DNA of 64,000 bases, from NCBI RefSeq assembly GCF_017051705.1, contig NZ_JAFIDJ010000004.1, positions 62,001 through 126,000 of the forward strand, read 5' to 3'. Shown piece after piece: positions 9,493 to 16,624 of the stretch (its first letter is position 1; the number at the start of each line of letters is the position of its first letter). A model generated the notes under the pieces. That model was given only the letters and a program-made list of their open reading frames with translations, made no database searches and was not told where the DNA came from. The translations under genes were made by a program, and so were the position numbers. Origin of the DNA: Algoriphagus lutimaris (lineage in GTDB: Bacteria; Bacteroidota; Bacteroidia; Cytophagales; Cyclobacteriaceae).

Positions 9493-9630
9493 TTATTTCT
9501 AAAAAAGGATTATCTTTTTAGAGTATGTAGATATTTTCCTTCGGAGGGCAGTTTAACAATTGAACTATTTTATCAAATCAAAGAAGATATTGATGAACTG
9601 ATTGCGCTTATTGATAGTCAATTAAAGTAA
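9493..9630 (+). pseudogene. Possible gene remnant (45 codons, no start)
   Basis: The frame is open for 45 codons to a TAA at 9628-9630 and ends in a protein-like stretch (LTIELFYQIKEDIDELIALI), but it has no ATG, GTG or TTG start and begins right after a stop. It may be the C-terminal scrap of a deleted gene or chance. I do not recognise it. Confidence 0.2.
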
Positions 9631-9780
9631 CATACAAACTTGTTTATCGAATACTTTTCCCAGTCTAACCAGTTTAATTTAAAGTCTGATTATTCCCGCC
9701 TCATTAACCTATTTCAATCCTTATAGCATTTCTCAAGAAATCCTCGAACTTTATCCATTCGACTAACCTAGATCACTATC

Positions 9781-10728
9781 ATGCTTATCATTCCTGATGC
9801 GGAAATCATTCAATTGCTGGATTACAAAAAACTGATCGAAGCACTACGAGAAATTTTTCAGTCTGAATATACCATGCCTGTTCGGCATCATCATTTCTAC
9901 CAAACTACAGAAGAGGATGAAAACACCTTGATCCTAATGCCTGTCTGGAACCAGAATTACCTAGGTATGAAGCAGGTCACCGTTGCTCCAGCGAATGCTT
10001 CCAAAAACATGCCTTCCATCTATGCCCAGTACATCTTGAGCGATGCCAAAACTGGCCGGCCCCTAGCGATGATGAATGCCACAGAGTTGACGGCACGAAG
10101 AACCGCTTGCACATCCGCTTTGGCTGCCTCTTTCTTGTGTAGAAAGGATGCGGAACATTTACTGATAGTAGGCGGAGGTAAAGTAGCCCAGCATCTGGTT
10201 CAATCCCATTCAGCGGTACGGGATTTTAAGAAAGTTAGCATTTGGATGCGAAACCCAGCTAAAATGGAAGCATTTGTAGCGAGTCTTAACCAACAAGGAA
10301 TCCTTGCTGAAGGCGTGACCAACTTGGAAGAAGCTGCTCGCCAAGCAGATCTGATTTCATGCGCCACACCTGCAAAAACTCCCATCATTAAAGGTGAGTG
10401 GGTAAAACCAGGTACGCATTTGGATCTAATCGGCTCTTACAAACCGGACACCCGCGAAACGGATGATGATGCCATCCAGAAAAGCTCCATTTTCGTGGAC
10501 TCAAGGGCTGGTGCCTTACATGAATCGGGTGAACTCGCCATCCCCATCGCCAATGGTATTATCACCAAAAATGATGTAAAAGCAGACATCGTAGAGCTGG
10601 TCAATGGTACCCATCCCGGGAGAATTTCCAAGGAGGAAATCACACTTTTCAAATCCGCAGGGTTAGCAATTGAAGATTTAGCTGCCGCATTATTGGTGTT
10701 TAAAAGTTATACCCCCTCCAATACTTAA
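9781..10728 (+). CDS. Ornithine cyclodeaminase / mu-crystallin family dehydrogenase
   Basis: A 315-residue cytoplasmic protein of normal family length. LGMKQVTVAPAN holds the conserved active-site lysine (K64), TARRTACTSALAA carries the family RTA motif (107-109), and LLIVGGGKVAQHLV (127-140) is the NAD(P)-binding glycine loop, GGGKVA in place of the common GxGxxA. Relatives include ornithine cyclodeaminase, alanine dehydrogenase of this fold, and delta-1-pyrroline-2-carboxylate reductase used in hydroxyproline and D-proline breakdown. No proline gene is nearby, so the substrate stays open. It stands alone between two terminators. Confidence 0.82.
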   Translation: MLIIPDAEIIQLLDYKKLIEALREIFQSEYTMPVRHHHFYQTTEEDENTLILMPVWNQNYLGMKQVTVAPANASKNMPSIYAQYILSDAKTGRPLAMMNATELTARRTACTSALAASFLCRKDAEHLLIVGGGKVAQHLVQSHSAVRDFKKVSIWMRNPAKMEAFVASLNQQGILAEGVTNLEEAARQADLISCATPAKTPIIKGEWVKPGTHLDLIGSYKPDTRETDDDAIQKSSIFVDSRAGALHESGELAIPIANGIITKNDVKADIVELVNGTHPGRISKEEITLFKSAGLAIEDLAAALLVFKSYTPSNT

Positions 10729-10779
10729 TCGAATAATTCTTGCAAGGATAAAAATCAATTATCAGCCCCAATTCAACAC

Positions 10780-10807
10780 AAAGCCCGGTCTATTCAGATC
10801 GGGCTTT
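10780..10807. terminator. Bidirectional terminator between convergent genes
   Basis: The stem AAAGCCCG/CGGGCTTT extends by three more pairs (one G-T) around a TATTCA loop. It lies between the convergent ornithine-cyclodeaminase-family gene and the molybdopterin gene and can serve both. Confidence 0.8.
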
Positions 10808-10813
10808 GGAATA

Positions 10814-11560
10814 TTAAAACCCATTATACCAAGCCCATCCAATATCTCCGGGGTCAATGTATTCTTCGGAAACCACGATCTTCTCCAAGTACTTCATACT
10901 CTTAAATCCAATCTGTCTTTCCAATCTCAAACGAACAGGAGCACCATGGGGAATGGACAGATTTTTCCCATTCATCCCATAGGCCAAAATCGTCTGCGGA
11001 TGAAATGCATCAATTAAGTCAATGCTATCCAACCAACCATCATAGGAATAAAAATTCACCCATCTTGCTTTAGGCATGATCCCGGCATGTTCCAATACCA
11101 TGCGAAGTGGCACTCCAGTCCATTCTGCAATGGCGGTCCATCCTTCCTCACAGGTATGCCGAGTAATCTGTGTACGAGGCGAAAATCGCTTGAGTTGATT
11201 CAAGGAATAATTCCCGGGACGTGCAACTAATCCTTCCACCGGCAACTGCCAGTTCTCAAAGCCAGTTCGTAAGTGCTTATCGTAACTTTCACTAAAATAT
11301 TCCTTGGAAGTGTCGGCAGGGTTGATAGTGCCTGTAGCAGGCATGGAAGAAATATCACTGAAGTTATATTCTTTGGCTAAGGATTTCTTGGAAAGCAAGG
11401 CCCGATGGGCAGCATAGGTAAAATTGTCGCCCATTCGAAGGATATTCCCATAGTTGGGAGGCATGGGTTGCTTGCATCCAGGAATCAATAATGCGCCCAA
11501 TGCTGCCACCCCGGTTGTAAGGGCTGCTCGTCTCGTAATGATTTGTTGCCTCTTCTTCAT
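10814..11560 (-). CDS. Molybdopterin-dependent oxidoreductase, Tat-exported lipoprotein (sulfite-oxidase/MsrP fold)
   Basis: The 248-residue protein begins with a twin-arginine signal (RR at 10-11, then a hydrophobic run) ending in LIPGC, so it appears both Tat-exported and lipid-anchored at C29. The Moco-binding domain is visible from about residue 105: WQLPVEGLVARPGNYSL, then RHTCEEGW, whose Cys137 should coordinate molybdenum, and LAYGMNGKNLSIPHGAPVRL. This is the sulfite-oxidase-like fold shared with MsrP (YedY), which reduces oxidised methionine in the periplasm. It follows the cytochrome b gene by 2 bases, so the pair should form one redox unit. No dimerisation domain is present, as in MsrP. 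Substrate not determinable. Confidence 0.85.
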   Translation of the reverse strand: MKKRQQIITRRAALTTGVAALGALLIPGCKQPMPPNYGNILRMGDNFTYAAHRALLSKKSLAKEYNFSDISSMPATGTINPADTSKEYFSESYDKHLRTGFENWQLPVEGLVARPGNYSLNQLKRFSPRTQITRHTCEEGWTAIAEWTGVPLRMVLEHAGIMPKARWVNFYSYDGWLDSIDLIDAFHPQTILAYGMNGKNLSIPHGAPVRLRLERQIGFKSMKYLEKIVVSEEYIDPGDIGWAWYNGF

Positions 11561-11562
11561 AG

Positions 11563-12339
11563 CTATTTACCTAAAGTCATATATCTCAATTGGGCTTTAA
11601 AACCTGATAAAATAATCATCAGCACATGAACGATCAGAAATACCTCTAAAGACAAAGAGGAAAAAAAATGGATCGTTCGAGCAGATTGATATCCTCCGAA
11701 AATATCCAGCAAAAACGGATAGGCCGCCGTAATAGCGGGCGACATGGTAAAGCCAGTAATGATTGCCATGGGTAAACCAATGAAAATGATGCCCATGTAC
11801 GAAAGCTTCTGTAAGAGGCCATAATGTGGACCACCGGTGGGAGGTGAAATTTTCAATCGGAAGTGATCTTTCAAATCCCTAAAGAACTGTGTTGGAGTCA
11901 ACTCCTTCAGTTTAGGCCAAATATACTTTTGAAAGTGTCCACTAAACAAGCCAATTATCAGGTAAAAAAGCCCCGTTAAAACCAAGAACCAAGCCGCCAG
12001 GAAATGAAGGCTTCTTCCCCATCCATTTTGGTTAAACAATCTTTCTTCTCCTAGTCTTCCTGCGCTGATGGGAGAGTCTTGGACATCAAAAAAAGGTATC
12101 GATTCTTCCCAATCCGACCATTGGTAGTTTCTGCTGATGGGAAGTTCCAGAAAAGCTGGAGTCAAATCATTTCCCACTTCTCCCCAATACAATCTGGGAT
12201 GAACCATCAGGATTTCAACACCAGTAAATACCAAAATCAAAAAACTTAAGGTAATTATCCAATGGGAGGTTTTAACCCATGGTTTGTGTTTTGCCTTTAT
12301 TGAATTTTGCTCACTAGAAGTATTCATAAAATACAGCAA
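11563..12339 (-). CDS. Cytochrome b/b6-domain membrane protein, electron partner of the molybdoenzyme
   Basis: This 258-residue protein has four clear membrane helices: SHWIITLSFLILVFTGVEIL, LHFLAAWFLVLTGLFYLIIGL, YMGIIFIGLPMAIITGF and FLIVHVLMIILSGF. Histidines at the helix ends (H26, LHF, IHF, VHV) are placed to bind two b haems, as in formate dehydrogenase gamma or thiosulfate reductase cytochrome b subunits. The loop after the first helix carries an SRNYQWSDWEESIPFF insert. The second ATG (M5, at 12327) is an equally good start. The molybdopterin gene starts 2 bases after its stop, so it probably passes quinol electrons to that protein. It is not MsrQ by sequence pattern. Confidence 0.8.
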   Translation of the reverse strand: MLYFMNTSSEQNSIKAKHKPWVKTSHWIITLSFLILVFTGVEILMVHPRLYWGEVGNDLTPAFLELPISRNYQWSDWEESIPFFDVQDSPISAGRLGEERLFNQNGWGRSLHFLAAWFLVLTGLFYLIIGLFSGHFQKYIWPKLKELTPTQFFRDLKDHFRLKISPPTGGPHYGLLQKLSYMGIIFIGLPMAIITGFTMSPAITAAYPFLLDIFGGYQSARTIHFFSSLSLEVFLIVHVLMIILSGFKAQLRYMTLGK

Positions 12340-12551
12340 TAATTTTTGAGTAGAACCCCTTGTATTTAAATGTACTATTTTATTTTAAAAACTCATGATT
12401 GTACAATTCCTTGAATAATTTCAAGTTTGAAATTCACTTTCGATCAAAATCTTAAATTCATATTCCGAAACTTTAAAAATGATTTTTTAGACTAAATTAG
12501 AGATTGTTGATTCAAGAAATTGAATTGAAAATACCATACCCCTATGCTATC

Positions 12552-13559
12552 ATGAAACTTAAGCTTCGGTCTCTCCCACTTTTACTTTTCGCTTTAGCCT
12601 GCTCTTCACCTCCTGAAATCAAACCCCAGTTTGAGCATGACATCTCAAGTGGACCCACTCCATGGACCAGCGATTCCTTCGAACTGGAAGAAGAGGATTT
12701 CACCTTTGCAATCATTTCAGATCTTACCGGCGGAGAGCGTCCAAATATCTATGGAACTGCAGTGGGACAGTTAAATCGGCTAGATCCAACCTTCGTATTG
12801 AGTGTCGGTGATCTAATAGAAGGAGGCACAGAGGACACCCTGCAGCTCCAAAAAGAGAGGGATTCCTTTGATGGAAGAACCTCCAATCTGAATATGCCTT
12901 TTTTCCATTTGGGAGGAAATCATGACCTCACCAATCCTGTCATGCGGAAGTTTTGGGAAAATCGATTTGGGCGGAGATACTATCATTTTGTGTATGAAAA
13001 CGTGCTGTTTCTAATGCTCGATTCTGAAGACTATGAGGAACAGCGAATGATAGAAATCTATGAAGCCAGGGCAAAAGCACTTCAGATCATCAATGGAGAA
13101 ATCGAGGGAGTCTATGAGGAATCCGATTACTATAAGATGTCTGAGCGAAGTCTGGGAGGAATGAGTAATGATCAGTTTGAATACCATAAAGCTGTGCTTG
13201 AAAAATACCCGGATGTTAAATGGACTTTTCTCTTAATGCACAAACCGCTCTGGATGCATGAGGATGATAAAGGTTTGGAGAGATTGGAAGCTTTATTGGT
13301 AGATAGACCCTACACGGTATTCAACGGGCATTTTCATTCTTATTCACATCGTAAAAGATTAGGCAGGGATTACATTATGCTAGGAACTACAGGAGGTTCC
13401 CAAAACCCCAGAGACTCCATGGCTTTTGACGAAGTAACCTTGGTGAGAATGGATAAAGAACCAGTCATTACCACCTTAAAAATGGAAGGGATTTTGGATG
13501 AAACTGGGAAAGTTGCTGTGGTTTACGATAGTTTGAATCGGGAGAGAAAAGACTTCTAA
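12552..13559 (+). CDS. Lipoprotein calcineurin-like metallophosphoesterase
   Basis: I place the start at the ATG at 12552, because it begins a lipoprotein signal (LPLLLFALACSS, lipid Cys at residue 17). The open frame reaches back to a TTG at 12504 that would hide this signal. The metallophosphoesterase motifs appear in order: FAIISDLTGG (the usual D-x-H changed to D-x-T), SVGDLIEGG (GDxxE type), LGGNHDL (GNH[DE]), LLMHKPLW and FNGHFHSYS (GHxH). A dinuclear metal site is expected although the first histidine of DxH is missing. It is anchored outside the inner membrane. It is divergent from the cytochrome b gene; no clear partner, substrate unknown. Confidence 0.8.
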   Translation: MKLKLRSLPLLLFALACSSPPEIKPQFEHDISSGPTPWTSDSFELEEEDFTFAIISDLTGGERPNIYGTAVGQLNRLDPTFVLSVGDLIEGGTEDTLQLQKERDSFDGRTSNLNMPFFHLGGNHDLTNPVMRKFWENRFGRRYYHFVYENVLFLMLDSEDYEEQRMIEIYEARAKALQIINGEIEGVYEESDYYKMSERSLGGMSNDQFEYHKAVLEKYPDVKWTFLLMHKPLWMHEDDKGLERLEALLVDRPYTVFNGHFHSYSHRKRLGRDYIMLGTTGGSQNPRDSMAFDEVTLVRMDKEPVITTLKMEGILDETGKVAVVYDSLNRERKDF

Positions 13560-13578
13560 AAAAGTCACTAATCTCAAG

Positions 13579-14973
13579 TTAGGTCAGAATGGTTTTGGCT
13601 GAAAGTATAGCATCCAGCTTTTTACTAAAAAGCAAGATTAAAACGCCTCCTACAGCCGCAATCGCAGCATGCATTAACCAGAACTCTGCCGGACTCATGC
13701 TTTCATAAATTCCTCCAAGCCATCCTACCACAAGATTTGCGACAAAAACTGATATATATATAATTCCCATCATGGTGGAGTTGAACCGAGCTGGAGCTCC
13801 CCTAGAAACAATTGCCAATAAGGTTGGCAACTGATACATAAAACCTACACCCATACCAAATGCGCAAAGGACTGGCCAGATCAGATGAACCTGTCCATCC
13901 CCTGCGAAGAAAATACCAAGCAAAAGTGCGGAATGACTGGCCACCGCGATCCATGCCCCAGTTCCAATTTTTTGTAATTCATTAGGTTCGCTGCCTCGAG
14001 AAGCCTGCCATTTCCAAATTATAAAAAGCAGTGGGACGGCTAGTACAGAAGCAATAGAATCTACTGACTGAAACCATGGAACGGGAATATTAAAACCTCC
14101 TACGCTCAAATCAACGTTTTCCTGAATCCAAATTTTAAAAACATTAAAAAGTTGATAATAGCTTGCCGATTGGAAAATGGTAATGATAATAACCACAAGG
14201 GATGCTATCACCTTTCGTTTTTCTTCAGGAGCCAAACTGGATTTATCCAGATTAGAATGAGAAACTTTGGCAGGAAGGTATCGATAGCCATAAAGATATG
14301 TCAACAAACCAATTACCATAAATACCCCAGCGATTCCAAAGCCATAATGCCAACCATAGGCTTGGGCAAGATAGCCGCATAATAATGGGCCGAAGATCGC
14401 ACCAATATTTATAGCTGTGCTGAAAATGACAAAGCCTCGAGTTCGCCGAACTTCATCACCAGCAGGATATAAAGCACCTACCTGTGCTGCGATGTTTCCT
14501 TTGAGAAAACCAGATCCGATAATCAAAAGTAATAAGGCTAGAAGAAAGGTCTGATCAAAAGCCATGACGATATGACCTGCAGTCATTAATAGAGCCCCAA
14601 TCACCACTGCATTTCTTTGACCTGTCCAGCGATCCGCGATCAGTCCTCCAAAAACCGGCGTGAAATAAACAAAGCCAGAATACAATCCAAAGATCAGAGA
14701 AGATATTGCAAGAGTTGAAAGTGGCCCAGTTATGGACTCAATAAGATTTCTAAATCCTTCAAAACCAGCGATATGCTCGACATGACCAGGTAAAAGTAAT
14801 TGGTTGACCATGTAAAGCACCAACAAAGCCGTCATTCCATAAAATGAAAATCGTTCCCAAGCTTCCGTGAAAGCCAAGTAGAAAAGCCCTTTGGGATGGC
14901 CAAAAAAATTCTGCTCCGTAATGGAAGCAGTCTTACTGGTACCTTCTATAGGTTTGCCTTGATTTTCATTCAT
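13579..14973 (-). CDS. POT/PTR family proton-coupled peptide transporter
   Basis: A 464-residue membrane protein with about 12-14 helices. The N-terminal part FFGHPKGLFYLAFTEAWERFSFYGM holds the POT-family ExxER motif (E37, E40, R41) that couples protons to peptide binding. Later features fit MFS topology (TPVFGGLIADRWTGQR for the loop 2-3 motif). It imports di- and tripeptides in characterised relatives. It is convergent with the phosphoesterase gene, with only 19 bases between stops and no clear terminator there. On its other side lies the immune operon. Family call strong; some family members carry nitrate or other substrates, not expected here. Confidence 0.88.
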   Translation of the reverse strand: MNENQGKPIEGTSKTASITEQNFFGHPKGLFYLAFTEAWERFSFYGMTALLVLYMVNQLLLPGHVEHIAGFEGFRNLIESITGPLSTLAISSLIFGLYSGFVYFTPVFGGLIADRWTGQRNAVVIGALLMTAGHIVMAFDQTFLLALLLLIIGSGFLKGNIAAQVGALYPAGDEVRRTRGFVIFSTAINIGAIFGPLLCGYLAQAYGWHYGFGIAGVFMVIGLLTYLYGYRYLPAKVSHSNLDKSSLAPEEKRKVIASLVVIIITIFQSASYYQLFNVFKIWIQENVDLSVGGFNIPVPWFQSVDSIASVLAVPLLFIIWKWQASRGSEPNELQKIGTGAWIAVASHSALLLGIFFAGDGQVHLIWPVLCAFGMGVGFMYQLPTLLAIVSRGAPARFNSTMMGIIYISVFVANLVVGWLGGIYESMSPAEFWLMHAAIAAVGGVLILLFSKKLDAILSAKTILT

Positions 14974-15011
14974 TACAATTTTTTACAGTTTAGCTAAAAG
15001 TAGCATTTAAA

Positions 15012-15182
15012 ATGAAAAAAGTACTTTTCACCGGAAAGACACTCGAAAAGGAAATGTTTGAACCTAACATTAATCTTCTGATTTTATTCTCTTTAAAAAC
15101 CTACCTTCTGACTATTGCCCGCTTCATCAAATTGGCTTATATTGAAGAAAATAGGATTAAAATAAGTTTACCCAATAAGTAA
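15012..15182 (+). CDS. Short open frame of 56 residues, possibly not a gene
   Basis: An ATG-started frame encodes a basic 56-residue peptide with a hydrophobic middle (INLLILFSLKTYLLTIARF), ending 103 bases before the SIR2-TIR gene. It has no recognisable motif. A small membrane protein linked to the immune operon is conceivable, but a frame of this length can arise by chance in AT-rich DNA. Confidence 0.2.
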   Translation: MKKVLFTGKTLEKEMFEPNINLLILFSLKTYLLTIARFIKLAYIEENRIKISLPNK

Positions 15183-15221
15183 TATTTAATTCCTCAAGAT
15201 TTATTTGAATTCATTTTTGTA

Positions 15222-15244
15222 ATTGAGAGACTTTTTCTCCCAAT
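15222..15244. promoter_or_regulatory. Imperfect palindrome ahead of the SIR2-TIR operon
   Basis: Arms ATTGAGAGA and TCTCCCAAT (8 of 9 positions pair) flank CTTTT, ending 41 bases before the start codon. It could be an operator or a leader hairpin. There is no other support. Confidence 0.3.
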
Positions 15245-15285
15245 GACTTTTTCAGTAGCGTATCTTCAATTAATAAAAATTTTAG

Positions 15286-16620
15286 ATGGATAAAGAATAT
15301 ATATCCCGTATAGTCAAGAAAATTGCTGAAGAAAAATGCCTGGTTATTTTAGGACCTGAGCTACTCTATGAAAACGGCGAGAGCACCAATAGTAAGCTGG
15401 GAAAAGAGCTTCATTCTACCCATGGAGATCAGGTAAAGTATTATCCCGACGATGAGATGTTTAAGTTTGACAACTCACTTCCCATTGTAGTGATTGAAGA
15501 TGATATTCAGGATTTTTATAATCAATTAGAGCCCAATGAACTCTATAAAAAAATTGCAGATATCCCCTTTGCCACCATCATCAACACTGCTCCGGATAAA
15601 ACACTAAACAAAGCCTTTGAAGCTAAAAATATCCCATTTGATTATGATTATTATCGTAAAGGTGAAGCGCAAAAGGAATATGAAAGAACTAACAAAACAC
15701 TGATCTATAATATTTTTGGAGATTACTCAGACATCAATTCCCTCATATTGACTTTTGACGATCTGTTTGACTACCTCTTTAGTATTATGGGGGATTTTGA
15801 ACTGAATATCAAAAGTGAGTTACGAAGAGCAACTTCCGTCCTTTTTATAGGATTTGATTTTGATAAATGGTATTTCAAATTATTGCTTCGGCTGATCAAA
15901 ATCAATGAAAATAAGTTGCTCCACTCCCATGACATACATCAAGAGAATAGTAAGAATTTTTATTCAGAGGAGTTTAAGGTCACATTTTTTGGAAGTAATT
16001 CCGCAGAGGAAATTATCATCGAAATCCACAATCAGGCTTTAGAAAAAGGGCTAATCATTGCAAAACCAGAAATATTTGTATCCTATGCCTGGGGAGGAGA
16101 AAGCGAAGAGATTGTCGATAAATTGGATACCGTTCTTCAAAATAATAATCTAAAACTTACCAGAGATAAACGCGATCTAGCCTATCAGGAACGAATCAGT
16201 TTTTTTATGGATCAAATAGGAAAAGGAAAGGGAATTGTGGTGGTGATCAGCGAAAAGTATTTAAAGTCCCCCTATTGCATGTACGAACTCCTGGAAATCT
16301 ATCAAAACAAAGACTTCGAATCGAGAATAATCCCAATCGTTCTTTCTGATTCTAAGATATACGAAACTGATTCCCTTTTGGCCTATCAGGAATTTTGGAT
16401 TGAAGAGAAGAATAAATTAGATCAAAAAATAAAAGAAAACGGTGGTGATGCAATCGCTGTAATTGGAGAGGAATACAAGTTATTCAAACGGGTGGTAGAC
16501 AACTGGGGGGATCTGATGACAATTCTAAAAGATATCAACTCACTTTCTACTGAAGAGCATCTTAAATCCGAATTCGCCGGAATAATAAAAACACTCAAGG
16601 AAAAGGTACAGCCTAATTAA
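15286..16620 (+). CDS. SIR2-like/TIR fusion protein, probable NAD-consuming immune effector
   Basis: This 444-residue cytoplasmic protein has two halves. Residues 5-255 follow the SIR2_2-type layout: KCLVILGPELL where the nucleotide loop would be, FATIINTAPDKTLNKAF (T-x-N-x-D-like), LIYNIFGDYSDINSLILT..DLFDYL and SVLFIGFDFDKWYFKLLL. The usual catalytic H-G of this family reads F-G (F144), and the GAGxS loop is lost, so this half is probably a binding or assembly domain. Residues 261-440 form a TIR domain: PEIFVSYAWGGESEEIVDKL, VVVISEKYLKSPYCMYELLEI with the expected catalytic glutamate E334, and a long C-terminal part. TIR domains of bacterial defence hydrolyse or cyclise NAD. The STAND NTPase gene starts 4 bases later, so the two are surely one operon. 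Domain calls are by eye. Confidence 0.8.
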   Translation: MDKEYISRIVKKIAEEKCLVILGPELLYENGESTNSKLGKELHSTHGDQVKYYPDDEMFKFDNSLPIVVIEDDIQDFYNQLEPNELYKKIADIPFATIINTAPDKTLNKAFEAKNIPFDYDYYRKGEAQKEYERTNKTLIYNIFGDYSDINSLILTFDDLFDYLFSIMGDFELNIKSELRRATSVLFIGFDFDKWYFKLLLRLIKINENKLLHSHDIHQENSKNFYSEEFKVTFFGSNSAEEIIIEIHNQALEKGLIIAKPEIFVSYAWGGESEEIVDKLDTVLQNNNLKLTRDKRDLAYQERISFFMDQIGKGKGIVVVISEKYLKSPYCMYELLEIYQNKDFESRIIPIVLSDSKIYETDSLLAYQEFWIEEKNKLDQKIKENGGDAIAVIGEEYKLFKRVVDNWGDLMTILKDINSLSTEEHLKSEFAGIIKTLKEKVQPN

Positions 16621-16624
16621 TCAA

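Larger units (their letters stand above)
9378..9780. other. Intergenic region, 403 bases
   Basis: It holds the terminator at 9386-9417 and the start-less open frame at 9493-9630, plus presumably the promoter of the downstream ornithine-cyclodeaminase-family gene. Nothing else is recognisable. Confidence 0.5.
14974..15285. other. Intergenic region, 312 bases, upstream of the SIR2-TIR operon
   Basis: It separates the divergent peptide transporter and immune operon and should hold both promoters. I find a 56-codon frame (15012-15182) and an imperfect palindrome (15222-15244), and no good match to the TAnnTTTG promoter element near the immune operon. Confidence 0.5.

Noticed and set aside
15286-16620. 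Thoeris system (ThsA/ThsB)
   Set aside because: Thoeris has separate SIR2-SLOG and TIR proteins. Here one chain carries both a SIR2-like half and a TIR domain, and the partner is a STAND NTPase.
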